A stretch of 64,000 nt of DNA from Flavobacterium sp. HSC-61S13 (lineage in GTDB: Bacteria; Bacteroidota; Bacteroidia; Flavobacteriales; Flavobacteriaceae): NCBI RefSeq assembly GCF_024171535.1, contig NZ_JALJZV010000018.1, forward strand, positions 1 through 64,000, written 5' to 3'. The notes beneath the pieces are model-generated. The model saw only the letters and a program-made list of their open reading frames with translations, searched no databases and was not told where the DNA came from. The first letter of the stretch is position 1. Every line of letters begins with the position of its first letter. This document shows positions 18,244 through 27,045 of this stretch, one piece after another. Made by a program: the position numbers and the translations under genes.

Positions 18244-18278
18244 AAAGACCGCCTCGTTTAACAGGCGGTCTTTTTTTT
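18244..18278 (+). terminator. Terminator after the MscS gene
   Basis: AAAGACCGCCT and AGGCGGTCTTT form an 11-bp stem followed by a run of T. Confidence 0.92.
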
Positions 18279-18332
18279 GCAATTATAGTTGAAACTTCCA
18301 ACGCCATTCGATAAGCAAAATACAGCAACTTT

Positions 18333-18854
18333 CTAATTCCCTCCAATCAAATTTTTCCGTAAATGCTTTCGTTTGAAATGGGTTTGCCTCAGGTTTTTAT
18401 CCCCTGTTATAATACTGATATTACCGTCTATTTCCAGCATAGCTAATTTCACTTCCTTAAAATATTCCACACCGTGTTCATGCATAGCTTCGGTTAATTC
18501 ATCGGATGTAATCCCCAATTTCGTAGCCATTGCAAAGTCAACCTTACCGTCGTGAATCAAAATTTCGGGTTTCTGCTGTAAAAAATTGCGCAGTTTATCA
18601 CTTTTGAACATCCACTTTTTTAAACCGTAATTAACCACAAACAACACTGAAGCTGCTACCAATCCTCCACTCAGACTGGAATCACTGCCGACCATAGCAT
18701 TTTGAACCGAGTTACTGATTAATAAGATTAAAATTACATCAGCGGTATTCAGTTGCGACAATTCTTTCTTTCCAAAAATCCGCAGTGCGATAATCATAAA
18801 AAAATAAACCGTTGCACTACGCAAAACGATCTCCAGATAAGCATTCATAATCAA
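18333..18854 (-). CDS. DUF421 (YetF-like) membrane protein
   Basis: 173 residues. Two or three membrane helices occupy about 5-75, with the family motifs LRIFGKKELSQLNTADVILI and ISNSVQNAMVG, followed by a cytoplasmic domain with KPEILIHDGK. This is the YetF/DUF421 family; B. subtilis YetF relatives have been linked to germination or stress, but no reaction is established. It could start at Met1 or Met3 (MIMNAY). It is a single gene between two terminators. Confidence 0.88.
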   Translation of the reverse strand: MIMNAYLEIVLRSATVYFFMIIALRIFGKKELSQLNTADVILILLISNSVQNAMVGSDSSLSGGLVAASVLFVVNYGLKKWMFKSDKLRNFLQQKPEILIHDGKVDFAMATKLGITSDELTEAMHEHGVEYFKEVKLAMLEIDGNISIITGDKNLRQTHFKRKHLRKNLIGGN

Positions 18855-18878
18855 TTGTATTTGTATCTAATATAATAA

Positions 18879-18906
18879 AAAAACCAGAGCGCTTGGCTCT
18901 GGTTTT
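18879..18906 (-). terminator. Terminator after the muiA-like gene
   Basis: AAACCAGAGC and GCTCTGGTTT make a 10-bp stem with T-runs on both strands. Confidence 0.88.
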
Positions 18907-18928
18907 TAATCACTTTTAATTATTTATG

Positions 18929-20578
18929 CTAAAATCCCATAATGGACTTGTCTTTATTGGAACGGATTTGATATCCAAATCTAATTTTCTTGGTTTCGTT
19001 GGGTTTTAATTTAAGAGTCCAAGTCAATAAACCTTTTTCATTGTCAACGGTTGCCCCGTCTTTATCCGTCAGTTCTATCTCAATTTCTTTATTAGAGCTA
19101 ATCGGAAATTGATCCTCAACTTTGATCTCAACACTCTCTTGTTTATTGTTGCGCACCGTAATTTCATAAACAAAATTCTGTGTTTTCTTAGAAGACAAGG
19201 TTTTTGTTCCCGATTTGTCCGCAATTAAAACTCGGGTTAAACCAATTTTAGTATCCTTACCTAAGTTTAACTTCAACTCCTCCTCGGTGTTTTCGGTATT
19301 GAGTTGCGTTTTACCCACATGCATACCGTCAAAAATCACGTTGGCCTCCCCCGGTAATAAATTAAAACTTCCATAATCCTTAATGGTTGCAACTAAATAA
19401 GCATTCAGATCCATTTTAGGAGCACTGTAATACAAATAAGTTGCAGGCAATTCAAAATTCTTTAAATCGACACTATGTCTTTTACCGTTCGTCAATACCG
19501 TATATGGAATATCGATATCAAAAGTAACGTTGAGTTGACTGATATTAACCTGAGTATATTCTGCTATCGTTTGTCGATCAGCATAGGATACTTCTTCTAG
19601 CACTGGAGGACTTGGCTTATAGGACTCCGAGTCACGAGAAACCGAACCGGCCATCGCTCTTTTACTGGTCGAATACCCCATAGTCACTACTTCATTGGCG
19701 CTATATTCTGGAACATAATCTACAAACCACGTATTCCATACTGGCGTACTGTTGTTTTGATTGACTACTCCAGAAGTTAGGCTTAATCTCACATTTCTCC
19801 AATCGACACCAGACGTTTGAACCACTTGCGCTTTATACATCACTTTGATCGGCTGATTGATCTTGTCAATTCGAAGGTCGTAAAAAGGTACCCATTGAGC
19901 ATTATTGGTTACATAATTCACCTGGAAAGGCGTATTCGCTGCTTTGTTACTCATCACTTGAAGAATCAGCTTTCCATTGCTCGTTTTTTCTGATTTATCA
20001 ACGCCAAAACTCAATTTGGATTTCAGGTTATTCCACTGAAGCTCTATTTTCTCCTTTTCCTTCTTTTTCTTATAAATACCGTTTTCCAATTCTTGGCGTT
20101 TGGATTTGTAGTAATCTACCCATTTGGACATTTCTACTGTAGAAAATTCCTTTTTAGGCTCTCCATAAGCGCTATTGTCCAACAATTGCACGGTTCTTAA
20201 ATCGGCATTGATTTCATTTTTCATCATTTCCAACTTAACCTCAAGGTTAGCAATACTATCTCGTAAGGGCTTTGTTAAGGGCGAATTCTGAGCATTGTCG
20301 TATTCCTCCAAATATGCATTGGAAAACTGCACCGACATGACCGTAACATCAGCTGTAGACCCCACCTGTATCGTGTTCTCATTAAGCGCATTGGCGACAT
20401 TTGTAATCACTACTTCTGACATACCCTTAGGCAAATTGACTACAGCATTTTGCGTTAATTCAGCACCGTTGTAATAAACCCGTGCAGATTCTAATTTTGC
20501 TTGTGTAAACAAAGCTTTTTGCGCCCAACTCGATGACGAAAATACCGTCAGAGCCATAAGGGCAATTAATTTTTTCAT
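18929..20578 (-). CDS. Mucoidy-inhibitor MuiA-like protein (DUF4140/DUF4139)
   Basis: 549 residues from the chosen start MKKLIALMALTVF. An in-frame ATG 60 bases upstream (20638) is rejected because it would put about 20 residues ahead of the signal peptide and almost no room remains after the predicted -7 element (TATCTTTG, 20644-20651). The order is signal peptide (about 1-20, ending SWAQ), DUF4140 domain (about 25-125, with ARVYYNGAELT), coiled coil (about 110-200), and DUF4139 (about 205-545, with NNAQWVPFYDLRI). Named after a protein that suppresses mucoid growth; biochemical role unknown. Probably periplasmic or outer-membrane associated. Confidence 0.88.
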   Translation of the reverse strand: MKKLIALMALTVFSSSSWAQKALFTQAKLESARVYYNGAELTQNAVVNLPKGMSEVVITNVANALNENTIQVGSTADVTVMSVQFSNAYLEEYDNAQNSPLTKPLRDSIANLEVKLEMMKNEINADLRTVQLLDNSAYGEPKKEFSTVEMSKWVDYYKSKRQELENGIYKKKKEKEKIELQWNNLKSKLSFGVDKSEKTSNGKLILQVMSNKAANTPFQVNYVTNNAQWVPFYDLRIDKINQPIKVMYKAQVVQTSGVDWRNVRLSLTSGVVNQNNSTPVWNTWFVDYVPEYSANEVVTMGYSTSKRAMAGSVSRDSESYKPSPPVLEEVSYADRQTIAEYTQVNISQLNVTFDIDIPYTVLTNGKRHSVDLKNFELPATYLYYSAPKMDLNAYLVATIKDYGSFNLLPGEANVIFDGMHVGKTQLNTENTEEELKLNLGKDTKIGLTRVLIADKSGTKTLSSKKTQNFVYEITVRNNKQESVEIKVEDQFPISSNKEIEIELTDKDGATVDNEKGLLTWTLKLKPNETKKIRFGYQIRSNKDKSIMGF

Positions 20579-20643
20579 ATCGTAATTCATTTTAATGATA
20601 CTTTTTTCAGTTGGATTTAGGGTCTTTAGACAACCCATCCCTA

Positions 20644-20651
20644 CAAAGATA
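20644..20651 (-). promoter_or_regulatory. -7 element for the muiA-like gene
   Basis: TATCTTTG on the minus strand. It helps fix the start at 20578 rather than 20638. Confidence 0.5.
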
Positions 20652-20747
20652 CCTTTAGAGTTTCAAGTCATTTCATTCCGCACTAGTCTACAAAATTACA
20701 CTCGTAAGTCAAGACACGTTATGACCAATTATCCAATACCTTGCCAA

Positions 20748-22115
20748 TTATCCAAAAAGATATTCCACGACATCTTCAATCTTCGATACCAAAATGATTT
20801 TTATGCCTGTTCCCTTATAGGAAATCTTGTTGTATTTAGAGACAAACATCGAGGTAAACCCTAATTTCTCCGCTTCCTGAATGCGTTGATCGACCCGATT
20901 AATCGGGCGAATTTCTCCAGACAATCCAACTTCACCAGCAAAACAAAACTCTTTTGGCACTGCTATATCTTCATTCGACGATAATATCGCTGCAACTACA
21001 GCTAAATCAATAGCCGGGTCGTCGACAGAGATTCCGCCGGTAATATTTAAGAAAACATCTTTGGCTCCCAAACGAAAACCGGCTCTTTTTTCTAAAACAG
21101 CCAAAATCATATTGAGTCGCTTTAGGTTGTATCCCGTAGCACTGCGCTGTGGTGTTCCATATACCGCTGTACTAACCAAGGCCTGAATCTCTACCATCAA
21201 GGTACGCATGCCCTCTAAGGTTGCAGAAATTGCCGTTCCCGACAACTCCTCTTCTTTATGAGAAATCAATATTTCGGAAGGATTGGACACTTCACGTAAG
21301 CCATTTCCCTGCATTTCATAGATTCCCAGTTCAGCAGTAGATCCAAAACGATTTTTTAACGATCGTAAAATTCGATAAACGTGATTGCGATCGCCTTCAA
21401 ATTGAAGTACCGTATCAACCATATGTTCCAAAATTTTTGGACCAGCAATATTTCCATCTTTAGTGATGTGCCCGATGATAATCACGGGTGTATTGGTTTC
21501 TTTGGCAAATTTTATAAGCTCAGCCGTAGTTTCCTTAATCTGAGAAATACTACCTGCCGAGGATTCGATATAATCCGTATGTAAGGTTTGTATGGAGTCG
21601 ATAATCAAGACATCGGGTTCGATGGCTTCGATTTGACGAAAAATATTCTGAGTATTGGTTTCGGTTAAAATATAACAGTTTTCACTGCTTGGATTAATCC
21701 TTTCAGCGCGCATTTTGATTTGCTTCTGACTTTCTTCACCGGAAACATATAAGGTTTTGTAAGGTAGTTTTAATGATATTTGCAGCAGTAGTGTGCTTTT
21801 TCCAATTCCGGGTTCTCCTCCAAGTAGAATCATGGATCCCGGCACGATTCCACCGCCCAATACGCGATTTAGTTCGCCGTCCAAAGTATTCATCCGAATT
21901 TCCTCTGTACTGTCAATTTCTTTGACGCGCAGCGGTTTTGAAACTCGTTTGGTACCTGTACTTGAACTCGCTACTGCCCAAGCTGTTTTTTCTTCTTTCT
22001 GAACCACCTCTTCTATCAAGGTATTCCACTCTTTACAAGAAGGGCATTGTCCCATCCATTTCGGTGATTGTGCCCCACAACTCTGACAGAAAAATGCCGT
22101 TTTTACCTTTGCCAT
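20748..22115 (-). CDS. radA: DNA repair protein RadA
   Basis: 455 residues with full RadA/Sms architecture. A zinc finger at the N-terminus has Cys10, Cys13, Cys24 and Cys27 (FFCQSCGAQ and GQCPSC). A RecA-like ATPase follows, with Walker A GGEPGIGKST and the RadA-specific KNRFG motif (RSLKNRFGSTAE). The Lon-protease-like C-terminal domain has SVDDPAIDLAVVAAILSS. RadA drives branch migration of recombination intermediates. It lies downstream of the YbhN-like gene on the same strand, separated by 126 bases. Confidence 0.97.
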   Translation of the reverse strand: MAKVKTAFFCQSCGAQSPKWMGQCPSCKEWNTLIEEVVQKEEKTAWAVASSSTGTKRVSKPLRVKEIDSTEEIRMNTLDGELNRVLGGGIVPGSMILLGGEPGIGKSTLLLQISLKLPYKTLYVSGEESQKQIKMRAERINPSSENCYILTETNTQNIFRQIEAIEPDVLIIDSIQTLHTDYIESSAGSISQIKETTAELIKFAKETNTPVIIIGHITKDGNIAGPKILEHMVDTVLQFEGDRNHVYRILRSLKNRFGSTAELGIYEMQGNGLREVSNPSEILISHKEEELSGTAISATLEGMRTLMVEIQALVSTAVYGTPQRSATGYNLKRLNMILAVLEKRAGFRLGAKDVFLNITGGISVDDPAIDLAVVAAILSSNEDIAVPKEFCFAGEVGLSGEIRPINRVDQRIQEAEKLGFTSMFVSKYNKISYKGTGIKIILVSKIEDVVEYLFG

Positions 22116-22241
22116 ACTTTTTACTTTAATAGGGTAAAAGTACGATTATTTGCCGATTCGCGAATTCGTTTATTCGCTTCGGATTCAACTGAAGATTTTA
22201 AGTGGTATTTAAATCCGTAGGGAACTACTGATCGCTGATTA

Positions 22242-23216
22242 CTAAACCCGAGTAACTTTCTTATAAATAAGCGGTAAGAACAAAAAGGATAGAGCTCCCA
22301 AAACAACGACTAAAGCCGTTTGTGAAGTCCACAATATCCAACCGAAAGCCGTTCCAGCAGTTTGAGGGATATGATAAAAAACCAACAATTCAGAAACGAT
22401 TAGTGGGAATGCTCCAAAACCACCGTTGGTAAAAGTCACAGCAAAACTACCCGCTACGAAGGATGACAATACCATTCCTGCCGTCATGTGACTGGTTTCT
22501 GCTAAAGCGAGAACTCCAAAATAGAAAGTTAGGATATACGTGATCCAAATGACCAAAGTATGAAACAGGAAAGCGCCTCTTTTTGGCAATTTATAGATGC
22601 TGGTTACGCCTTCAATTAGACCGGCTATTTTAGCTTTTATCAGCAAAATAAATTTCCATGTTGAATAACGAAACAAAGCGATAAGTCCCAGCAGAAAAAA
22701 CAAACCAATAAGCCCTAAGATCACGAGTTTTTCAACAGGGATTTTTTCAAGCAGAAATTGTTTTAGAATTTCATATTGAAAAACCAATGCGAGGAATACA
22801 CACAACAATAGGCAAATCAAATCGATAACCCGCTCGGAAATAATGGTACCAAATCCCTTGTCAAACGGTACTTTTTCATATTTCTGCAAGATTAAGGCTC
22901 TCGAAAACTCCCCAGAACGGGGTAAGGTCAGATTCAGTAGATAGCCGATGGAGATGGCCATGAAATTGGTGGTAAACTTGGATTTATAACCGAGATACTC
23001 CAAAGCAAAATTCCAGCGATAAGCCCTAGAAGCCAAGCTGATTATAGAAAAAACAGAAGAGAGGATTATATAATTATAATTGGCATTTTTAAAATAGCCT
23101 TTCATCTCTTCTATTTGATCTGGACTAAACTTATTATAAGCGTAATACACCAAAAAAGCGCCCAAAAAAAGAGGCAGTACAATATTGGCTATTTTACCTA
23201 TTTTTAGTTTAGACAT
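22242..23216 (-). CDS. YbhN/UPF0104-type integral membrane protein
   Basis: 324 residues with about eight membrane helices and the family motif FTNGGFGAFPLIVSE near residue 265. It belongs to the lysylphosphatidylglycerol synthase transmembrane/UPF0104 superfamily, here as the flippase-like membrane part alone, without an aminoacyl-transferase domain. Members are thought to move or modify lipids in the inner membrane; the substrate is unknown. Its start lies one base past the panD stop, so it is the third gene of panC-panD-ybhN. That link with pantothenate synthesis has no evident biochemical meaning and probably reflects shared transcription. Confidence 0.88.
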   Translation of the reverse strand: MSKLKIGKIANIVLPLFLGAFLVYYAYNKFSPDQIEEMKGYFKNANYNYIILSSVFSIISLASRAYRWNFALEYLGYKSKFTTNFMAISIGYLLNLTLPRSGEFSRALILQKYEKVPFDKGFGTIISERVIDLICLLLCVFLALVFQYEILKQFLLEKIPVEKLVILGLIGLFFLLGLIALFRYSTWKFILLIKAKIAGLIEGVTSIYKLPKRGAFLFHTLVIWITYILTFYFGVLALAETSHMTAGMVLSSFVAGSFAVTFTNGGFGAFPLIVSELLVFYHIPQTAGTAFGWILWTSQTALVVVLGALSFLFLPLIYKKVTRV

Positions 23217-23217
23217 A

Positions 23218-23568
23218 TTACGTTAGCGTATTGTCCTTTTCATTAGGAAAAACGATAGAAGGTTTAAATGTTTTTGCTTCTTCAGCATCTATGATACCGT
23301 AAGCGATAATAATGATTACATCACCTTGATGTACTTTACGAGCCGCAGGCCCGTTAAGGGTAATCTCCCCACTATTACGAGGTCCCGGAATCGCGTAAGT
23401 CTCAAAGCGTTCCCCATTATTGATATTAACAATGGCTACTTTTTCACCTTCAACGATATTGGAAGCTTCCAATAGCGCCTCATCGATGGTGATACTGCCA
23501 ATATAGTGCAGATCAGCCCCAGTTACCGTAACACGATGAATTTTAGATTTTACAACTTCTATTTGCAT
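23218..23568 (-). CDS. panD: Aspartate 1-decarboxylase precursor
   Basis: 116 residues. The self-cleavage site is Gly24-Ser25 in HYIGSITID; Ser25 becomes the pyruvoyl cofactor. The conserved NGPAARK segment (about 72-78) and Tyr/Thr positions of the active site are present. It makes beta-alanine from aspartate for pantothenate synthesis. It lies between panC (13 bases upstream) and the YbhN-like gene, forming a pan operon that lacks panB. Confidence 0.97.
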   Translation of the reverse strand: MQIEVVKSKIHRVTVTGADLHYIGSITIDEALLEASNIVEGEKVAIVNINNGERFETYAIPGPRNSGEITLNGPAARKVHQGDVIIIIAYGIIDAEEAKTFKPSIVFPNEKDNTLT

Positions 23569-23581
23569 CAGACAATATTAA

Positions 23582-24430
23582 TTAATTTAAAGATATGTTA
23601 TCTATCAAGCGAACTCCTTCCAAATGAGCAACAAGAAACCCTCGATATTTGTGACCCGCTTCTTTTTCTGTGACAGATTTTAAAGTTGCTTCGTCAGCTA
23701 TAGTAAAATATTCGAGGTCAAAGTTAGGATTATTTTTAAATTCACTCTCAACAAATTGTTGAACTTTAACGGGATTTTCCGAATCGAATCTTTTTTTAGC
23801 CTCTAATAATACTTGATACAAATAAGTCGCTTGCTCTAATCCTTGGGCTGATAGCCTTTCATTACGGGAACTCATGGCCAAACCAGACAATTCGCGATGA
23901 ATAGAAACCCCGACAACTTTAACATTTAATCCGGTTTTTTCAACCATTTTTTTCACAATCTGCAATTGTTGGAAGTCTTTTTCACCAAAATAAGCCTGAT
24001 TTGGACGAATAATTTCAAAGAGCTTCTTAACTACGGTACCTACACCATCAAAATGCCCTGGGCGCTGCGCACCCTCCATTTCAAACTCTAAACCATCATA
24101 AGAAAACGATTCCGAAACGGTATTATTCTGATAAATCTCCGTTACGGAAGGAGCAAAAATGACAATTTGATCGGAAAGCGACTCAATAGTTTTTACATCG
24201 CGCTCTAGATTACGGGGGTATTTCTCCAAGTCTTCTGCGTTGTTAAACTGCGTTGGATTTACAAAGATACTGACTACCGTACAATCGTTGTCCAGCAGCG
24301 ATTTCTCAAGCAGAGATAGGTGTCCGTCGTGTATTGCACCCATGGTTGGCACCAAGCCAATGGTTTTGTTTTGGTCTCTAAACGCTTTTAAATGACGCTC
24401 TAAACTCGTTTTTGTGGTATAAATAAACAT
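23582..24430 (-). CDS. panC: Pantothenate synthetase
   Basis: 282 residues, typical length. PTMGAIHDGHLSL holds the HIGH-type nucleotide motif (HDGH), FVNPTQF the pantoate-binding region, GEKDFQQL the central loop and SSRNERLS the KMSKS-like motif. It joins pantoate and beta-alanine with ATP in the cytoplasm; panD supplies the beta-alanine from the next gene. TAATTTTG at 24454-24461 is the probable -7 element, back to back with that of the rightward glmS operon. Confidence 0.97.
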   Translation of the reverse strand: MFIYTTKTSLERHLKAFRDQNKTIGLVPTMGAIHDGHLSLLEKSLLDNDCTVVSIFVNPTQFNNAEDLEKYPRNLERDVKTIESLSDQIVIFAPSVTEIYQNNTVSESFSYDGLEFEMEGAQRPGHFDGVGTVVKKLFEIIRPNQAYFGEKDFQQLQIVKKMVEKTGLNVKVVGVSIHRELSGLAMSSRNERLSAQGLEQATYLYQVLLEAKKRFDSENPVKVQQFVESEFKNNPNFDLEYFTIADEATLKSVTEKEAGHKYRGFLVAHLEGVRLIDNISLN

Positions 24431-24453
24431 CTCATTTAGATTTAAAATGACTG

Positions 24454-24500
24454 CAAAATTAGTTAATTACCAAATAACTCACTAAATTTTTGTAAATTTG
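24454..24500. promoter_or_regulatory. Divergent promoters of panC and the GT5-like/glmS operon
   Basis: Two -7 elements face outward: TAATTTTG on the minus strand (24454-24461) for panC, and TAAATTTG on the plus strand (24493-24500) for the GT5-like gene, 38 bases before its ATG. No ideal TTG lies at -33 for either. Confidence 0.55.
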
Positions 24501-24538
24501 CAACGTTTTTTATAACGAACATAAAATCAAAATTCAAG

Positions 24539-25342
24539 ATGGAAGATAAGAGGATATTGTATGTATCATCTGAAGTGGTACCGTATTTAGCAGAAAATGA
24601 GGTTTCATTAATGTCCTATGACGCCCCAAAGATGATCAATGACCAAGGAGGTCAAATCAGAATCTTCATGCCAAGATACGGAAGCATTAACGAGAGAAGA
24701 CATCAATTACATGAGGTGATACGCTTATCAGGTATGAATCTGGTAGTTAACGACATGGATATGCCCTTGATCATCAAGGTGGCTTCTATCCCCAAAGAAC
24801 GCATTCAAGTTTACTTTATTGACAACGACGAATATTTTAAGAGAAAGTCTACCTTCACAGACGAAGACGGGAAATTATTTACTGACAATGACGAGCGTGC
24901 CATCTTCTTTACAAAAGGGGTAATTGAGACCGTTAAGAAATTAAATTGGGTTCCCGATATCATCCACGTTCAAGGATGGTTGGCATCATTATTGCCTGTA
25001 TATTTAAAAAACTTCTACAAAGACGAAGCTATATTTTCCGAAACAAAGATTATTACTTCGGTATTTAGTCAGTCTTTTGACGGTCCTCTAGGCGAAAACA
25101 TGAAGAGCAAAGTTGCTTTTGACGAATTGCCAGAAGAAACCATTGTAGACTTAACAGATCCAACTTATGAAAACATCATGAAGAATGCAATACTTCACTC
25201 CGACGGGGTTATTATTGCATCAGAAAACGTGTCTTCAAGTTTAACAAAATTTATAGAATCTTCAAAAAAACCTTTTTTACCTTTCACAACGAAAGAAAAA
25301 TTTGCTGAAGCATATACTGATTTTTATAAAAAACAAGTATAA
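24539..25342 (+). CDS. Half-size, degenerate glycogen/starch synthase-like (GT5) protein
   Basis: 267 residues, resembling only the N-terminal Rossmann half of GT5 synthases, which normally run to about 470. It opens ILYVSSEVVPYLAENEVSLM where active enzymes have SEVAP followed by KTGGLADV, so the ADP-glucose-binding Lys-Gly-Gly loop is missing. The usual HAHDW motif reads HVQGW (PDIIHVQGWLASLLPVYLK). The whole C-terminal nucleotide-sugar-binding half is absent, and the stop is followed 21 bases later by the next gene rather than by remnants. Catalysis is therefore unlikely. It heads an operon with a DUF4270 lipoprotein and glmS. The fold is recognised; a binding or regulatory role is my inference. 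Confidence 0.8.
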   Translation: MEDKRILYVSSEVVPYLAENEVSLMSYDAPKMINDQGGQIRIFMPRYGSINERRHQLHEVIRLSGMNLVVNDMDMPLIIKVASIPKERIQVYFIDNDEYFKRKSTFTDEDGKLFTDNDERAIFFTKGVIETVKKLNWVPDIIHVQGWLASLLPVYLKNFYKDEAIFSETKIITSVFSQSFDGPLGENMKSKVAFDELPEETIVDLTDPTYENIMKNAILHSDGVIIASENVSSSLTKFIESSKKPFLPFTTKEKFAEAYTDFYKKQV

Positions 25343-25363
25343 TCCTAATTTGGAAAAAAACAC

Positions 25364-27040
25364 ATGAATAGAAAAGCATTATTAAAAGGTTTATTACTGT
25401 CTATTGGGATCCTAACTATCCAATCTTGTGATAAAGATTTCAACACTATTGGATCGGGAGTTATTGGGGATGAGAATTTCAATATGGATAAATATACCGC
25501 CACTGATATCATCGCATACAATCAAGTAACTGGAGAAGGAAACCAACCAGGACCCGTAGAAACCGGTTATTTACCTTACAATGCTTTAGGGGCATTTGTT
25601 GATCCGGTTTTTGGAGACACAGAAGCTAGTTTTGTTACACAAATATCTTTACCAACATCAAATCCGCTTTTAACACTAGGTAAAAACCCTAAGATAGATT
25701 CGGTATATGTTTATATTCCTTATTTAACAGGTACTTCTGAAACAATTAATGAAGAGCTTCAATACGAATTACCTTCCACTTACGGAAAGGGAACTTTTAA
25801 TTTACAAGTTTATGAGAACGGTTACTTTTTAAGTAACTTTAGTCCAGACCCTAATAATCCAAACAGGATCTATTCTAACGAAAAATCTAAAATAGAGAGC
25901 TTCGTAAAAGGAGTACCTTTAAACGATTCTCCAAACATTGCTCAAAACTCCAACTTTATCTTTAAAAACACGGTAATCAAGCATTTTAAATACAAGAAAG
26001 ACGGCTCGATTCAAACCGACGAAACCACAGGTAAACCTTTAGTCAAAGAGACTCTTAAACCGGGATTGTATGCCGATTTAAACAAAGCTCATTTCGAAAA
26101 ACTTTTGTTTTCGCCGGAAAACCAAGAAAACTTAACCAACAATAACTTGTTCAAAAATTTCTTTAGAGGACTCTACTTCAAAGCTACTAAAACAGGTAAC
26201 CGAGGAGCTATTGGAGTGATGAATTTTGGAAGTACTGATGCAAAACTGGTAGTTATTTACCATCAGGATGGTGAAAAAGAGGGTGATGAACGCGTAAGAA
26301 GAGAGTTAAGATTTGCCATCAGCAGTGATCTCACAGCCGCAGTACCAAATGAAAGCTCACTAATAACAGCTAATTACTTTACCAATGATTATAGTGCGAA
26401 GTATCTACAAAACATACAAAATCCAAATAAAGTACAAGGAGACGAAAAACTGTATTTAAAAGGCGGTAGCGGTTCTTTTGCAATAATTGAGTTGTTCAAG
26501 AAAAACAGCCAAGGTGTTTCTGAAGAGTTAGAGTATTTGAGAAAAAACAAATGGATGATTAACGATGCTCGACTTTCTTTCTATGTAGATAAAGCTACAT
26601 TAGCTGACGGTCAACAAATTGAACCTACACGAATCTATTTGTATGATTTAGACAACAACATAATTATCAAGGATTACGCTACCGATAATACTCCTCAAAA
26701 TGCTTTATATGCTAAAGCGATTTATGGCGGTGTACTAGAGCGCGAAACCACTGGTGATAAAAAAGGGATTAGATATCGAATAAAGGTTGCTGACCACATC
26801 AACAACTTGATCAACAAAGACTCAACCAATGTAAAGCTGGGATTAGCCGTAAGTTATGACATCAACAATGTGTCAATCAAACGATTAAAAACAGCCATAA
26901 ACAATTCTCCAAAAGCAATAAAAACCATACCAACTTCATCGATAATGAGCCCTCTTGGTACCGTTTTATACGGAAACAACAGTTCTGACGAAGGGAAGAG
27001 AATGAAACTTGAAATTTTTTACACAAATCCTAAAAATTAA
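25364..27040 (+). CDS. DUF4270 family lipoprotein
   Basis: 558 residues. A lipoprotein signal ends at Cys22 (LTIQSC) and is followed by DKDFNTIG, an acidic start like Bacteroidetes surface-export signals. The family is recognised by VYIPYLTG-type segments and the DPVFGDTEASFVTQISLP motif at the start of the domain. DUF4270 proteins are confined to Bacteroidetes and have no assigned function; beta-rich and probably outer-membrane anchored. It lies 21 bases after the GT5-like gene and 5 bases before glmS, so all three are read together. Confidence 0.85.
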   Translation: MNRKALLKGLLLSIGILTIQSCDKDFNTIGSGVIGDENFNMDKYTATDIIAYNQVTGEGNQPGPVETGYLPYNALGAFVDPVFGDTEASFVTQISLPTSNPLLTLGKNPKIDSVYVYIPYLTGTSETINEELQYELPSTYGKGTFNLQVYENGYFLSNFSPDPNNPNRIYSNEKSKIESFVKGVPLNDSPNIAQNSNFIFKNTVIKHFKYKKDGSIQTDETTGKPLVKETLKPGLYADLNKAHFEKLLFSPENQENLTNNNLFKNFFRGLYFKATKTGNRGAIGVMNFGSTDAKLVVIYHQDGEKEGDERVRRELRFAISSDLTAAVPNESSLITANYFTNDYSAKYLQNIQNPNKVQGDEKLYLKGGSGSFAIIELFKKNSQGVSEELEYLRKNKWMINDARLSFYVDKATLADGQQIEPTRIYLYDLDNNIIIKDYATDNTPQNALYAKAIYGGVLERETTGDKKGIRYRIKVADHINNLINKDSTNVKLGLAVSYDINNVSIKRLKTAINNSPKAIKTIPTSSIMSPLGTVLYGNNSSDEGKRMKLEIFYTNPKN

Positions 27041-27045
27041 AAACC

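Noticed and set aside
20579..20638. Upstream ATG for the muiA-like gene
   Set aside because: It sits at the predicted transcription start and would place about 20 residues ahead of the signal peptide.
22121..22306. 61-codon minus-strand frame between radA and the YbhN-like gene
   Set aside because: It overlaps the end of the YbhN-like gene in another frame and continues into degenerate intergenic sequence.
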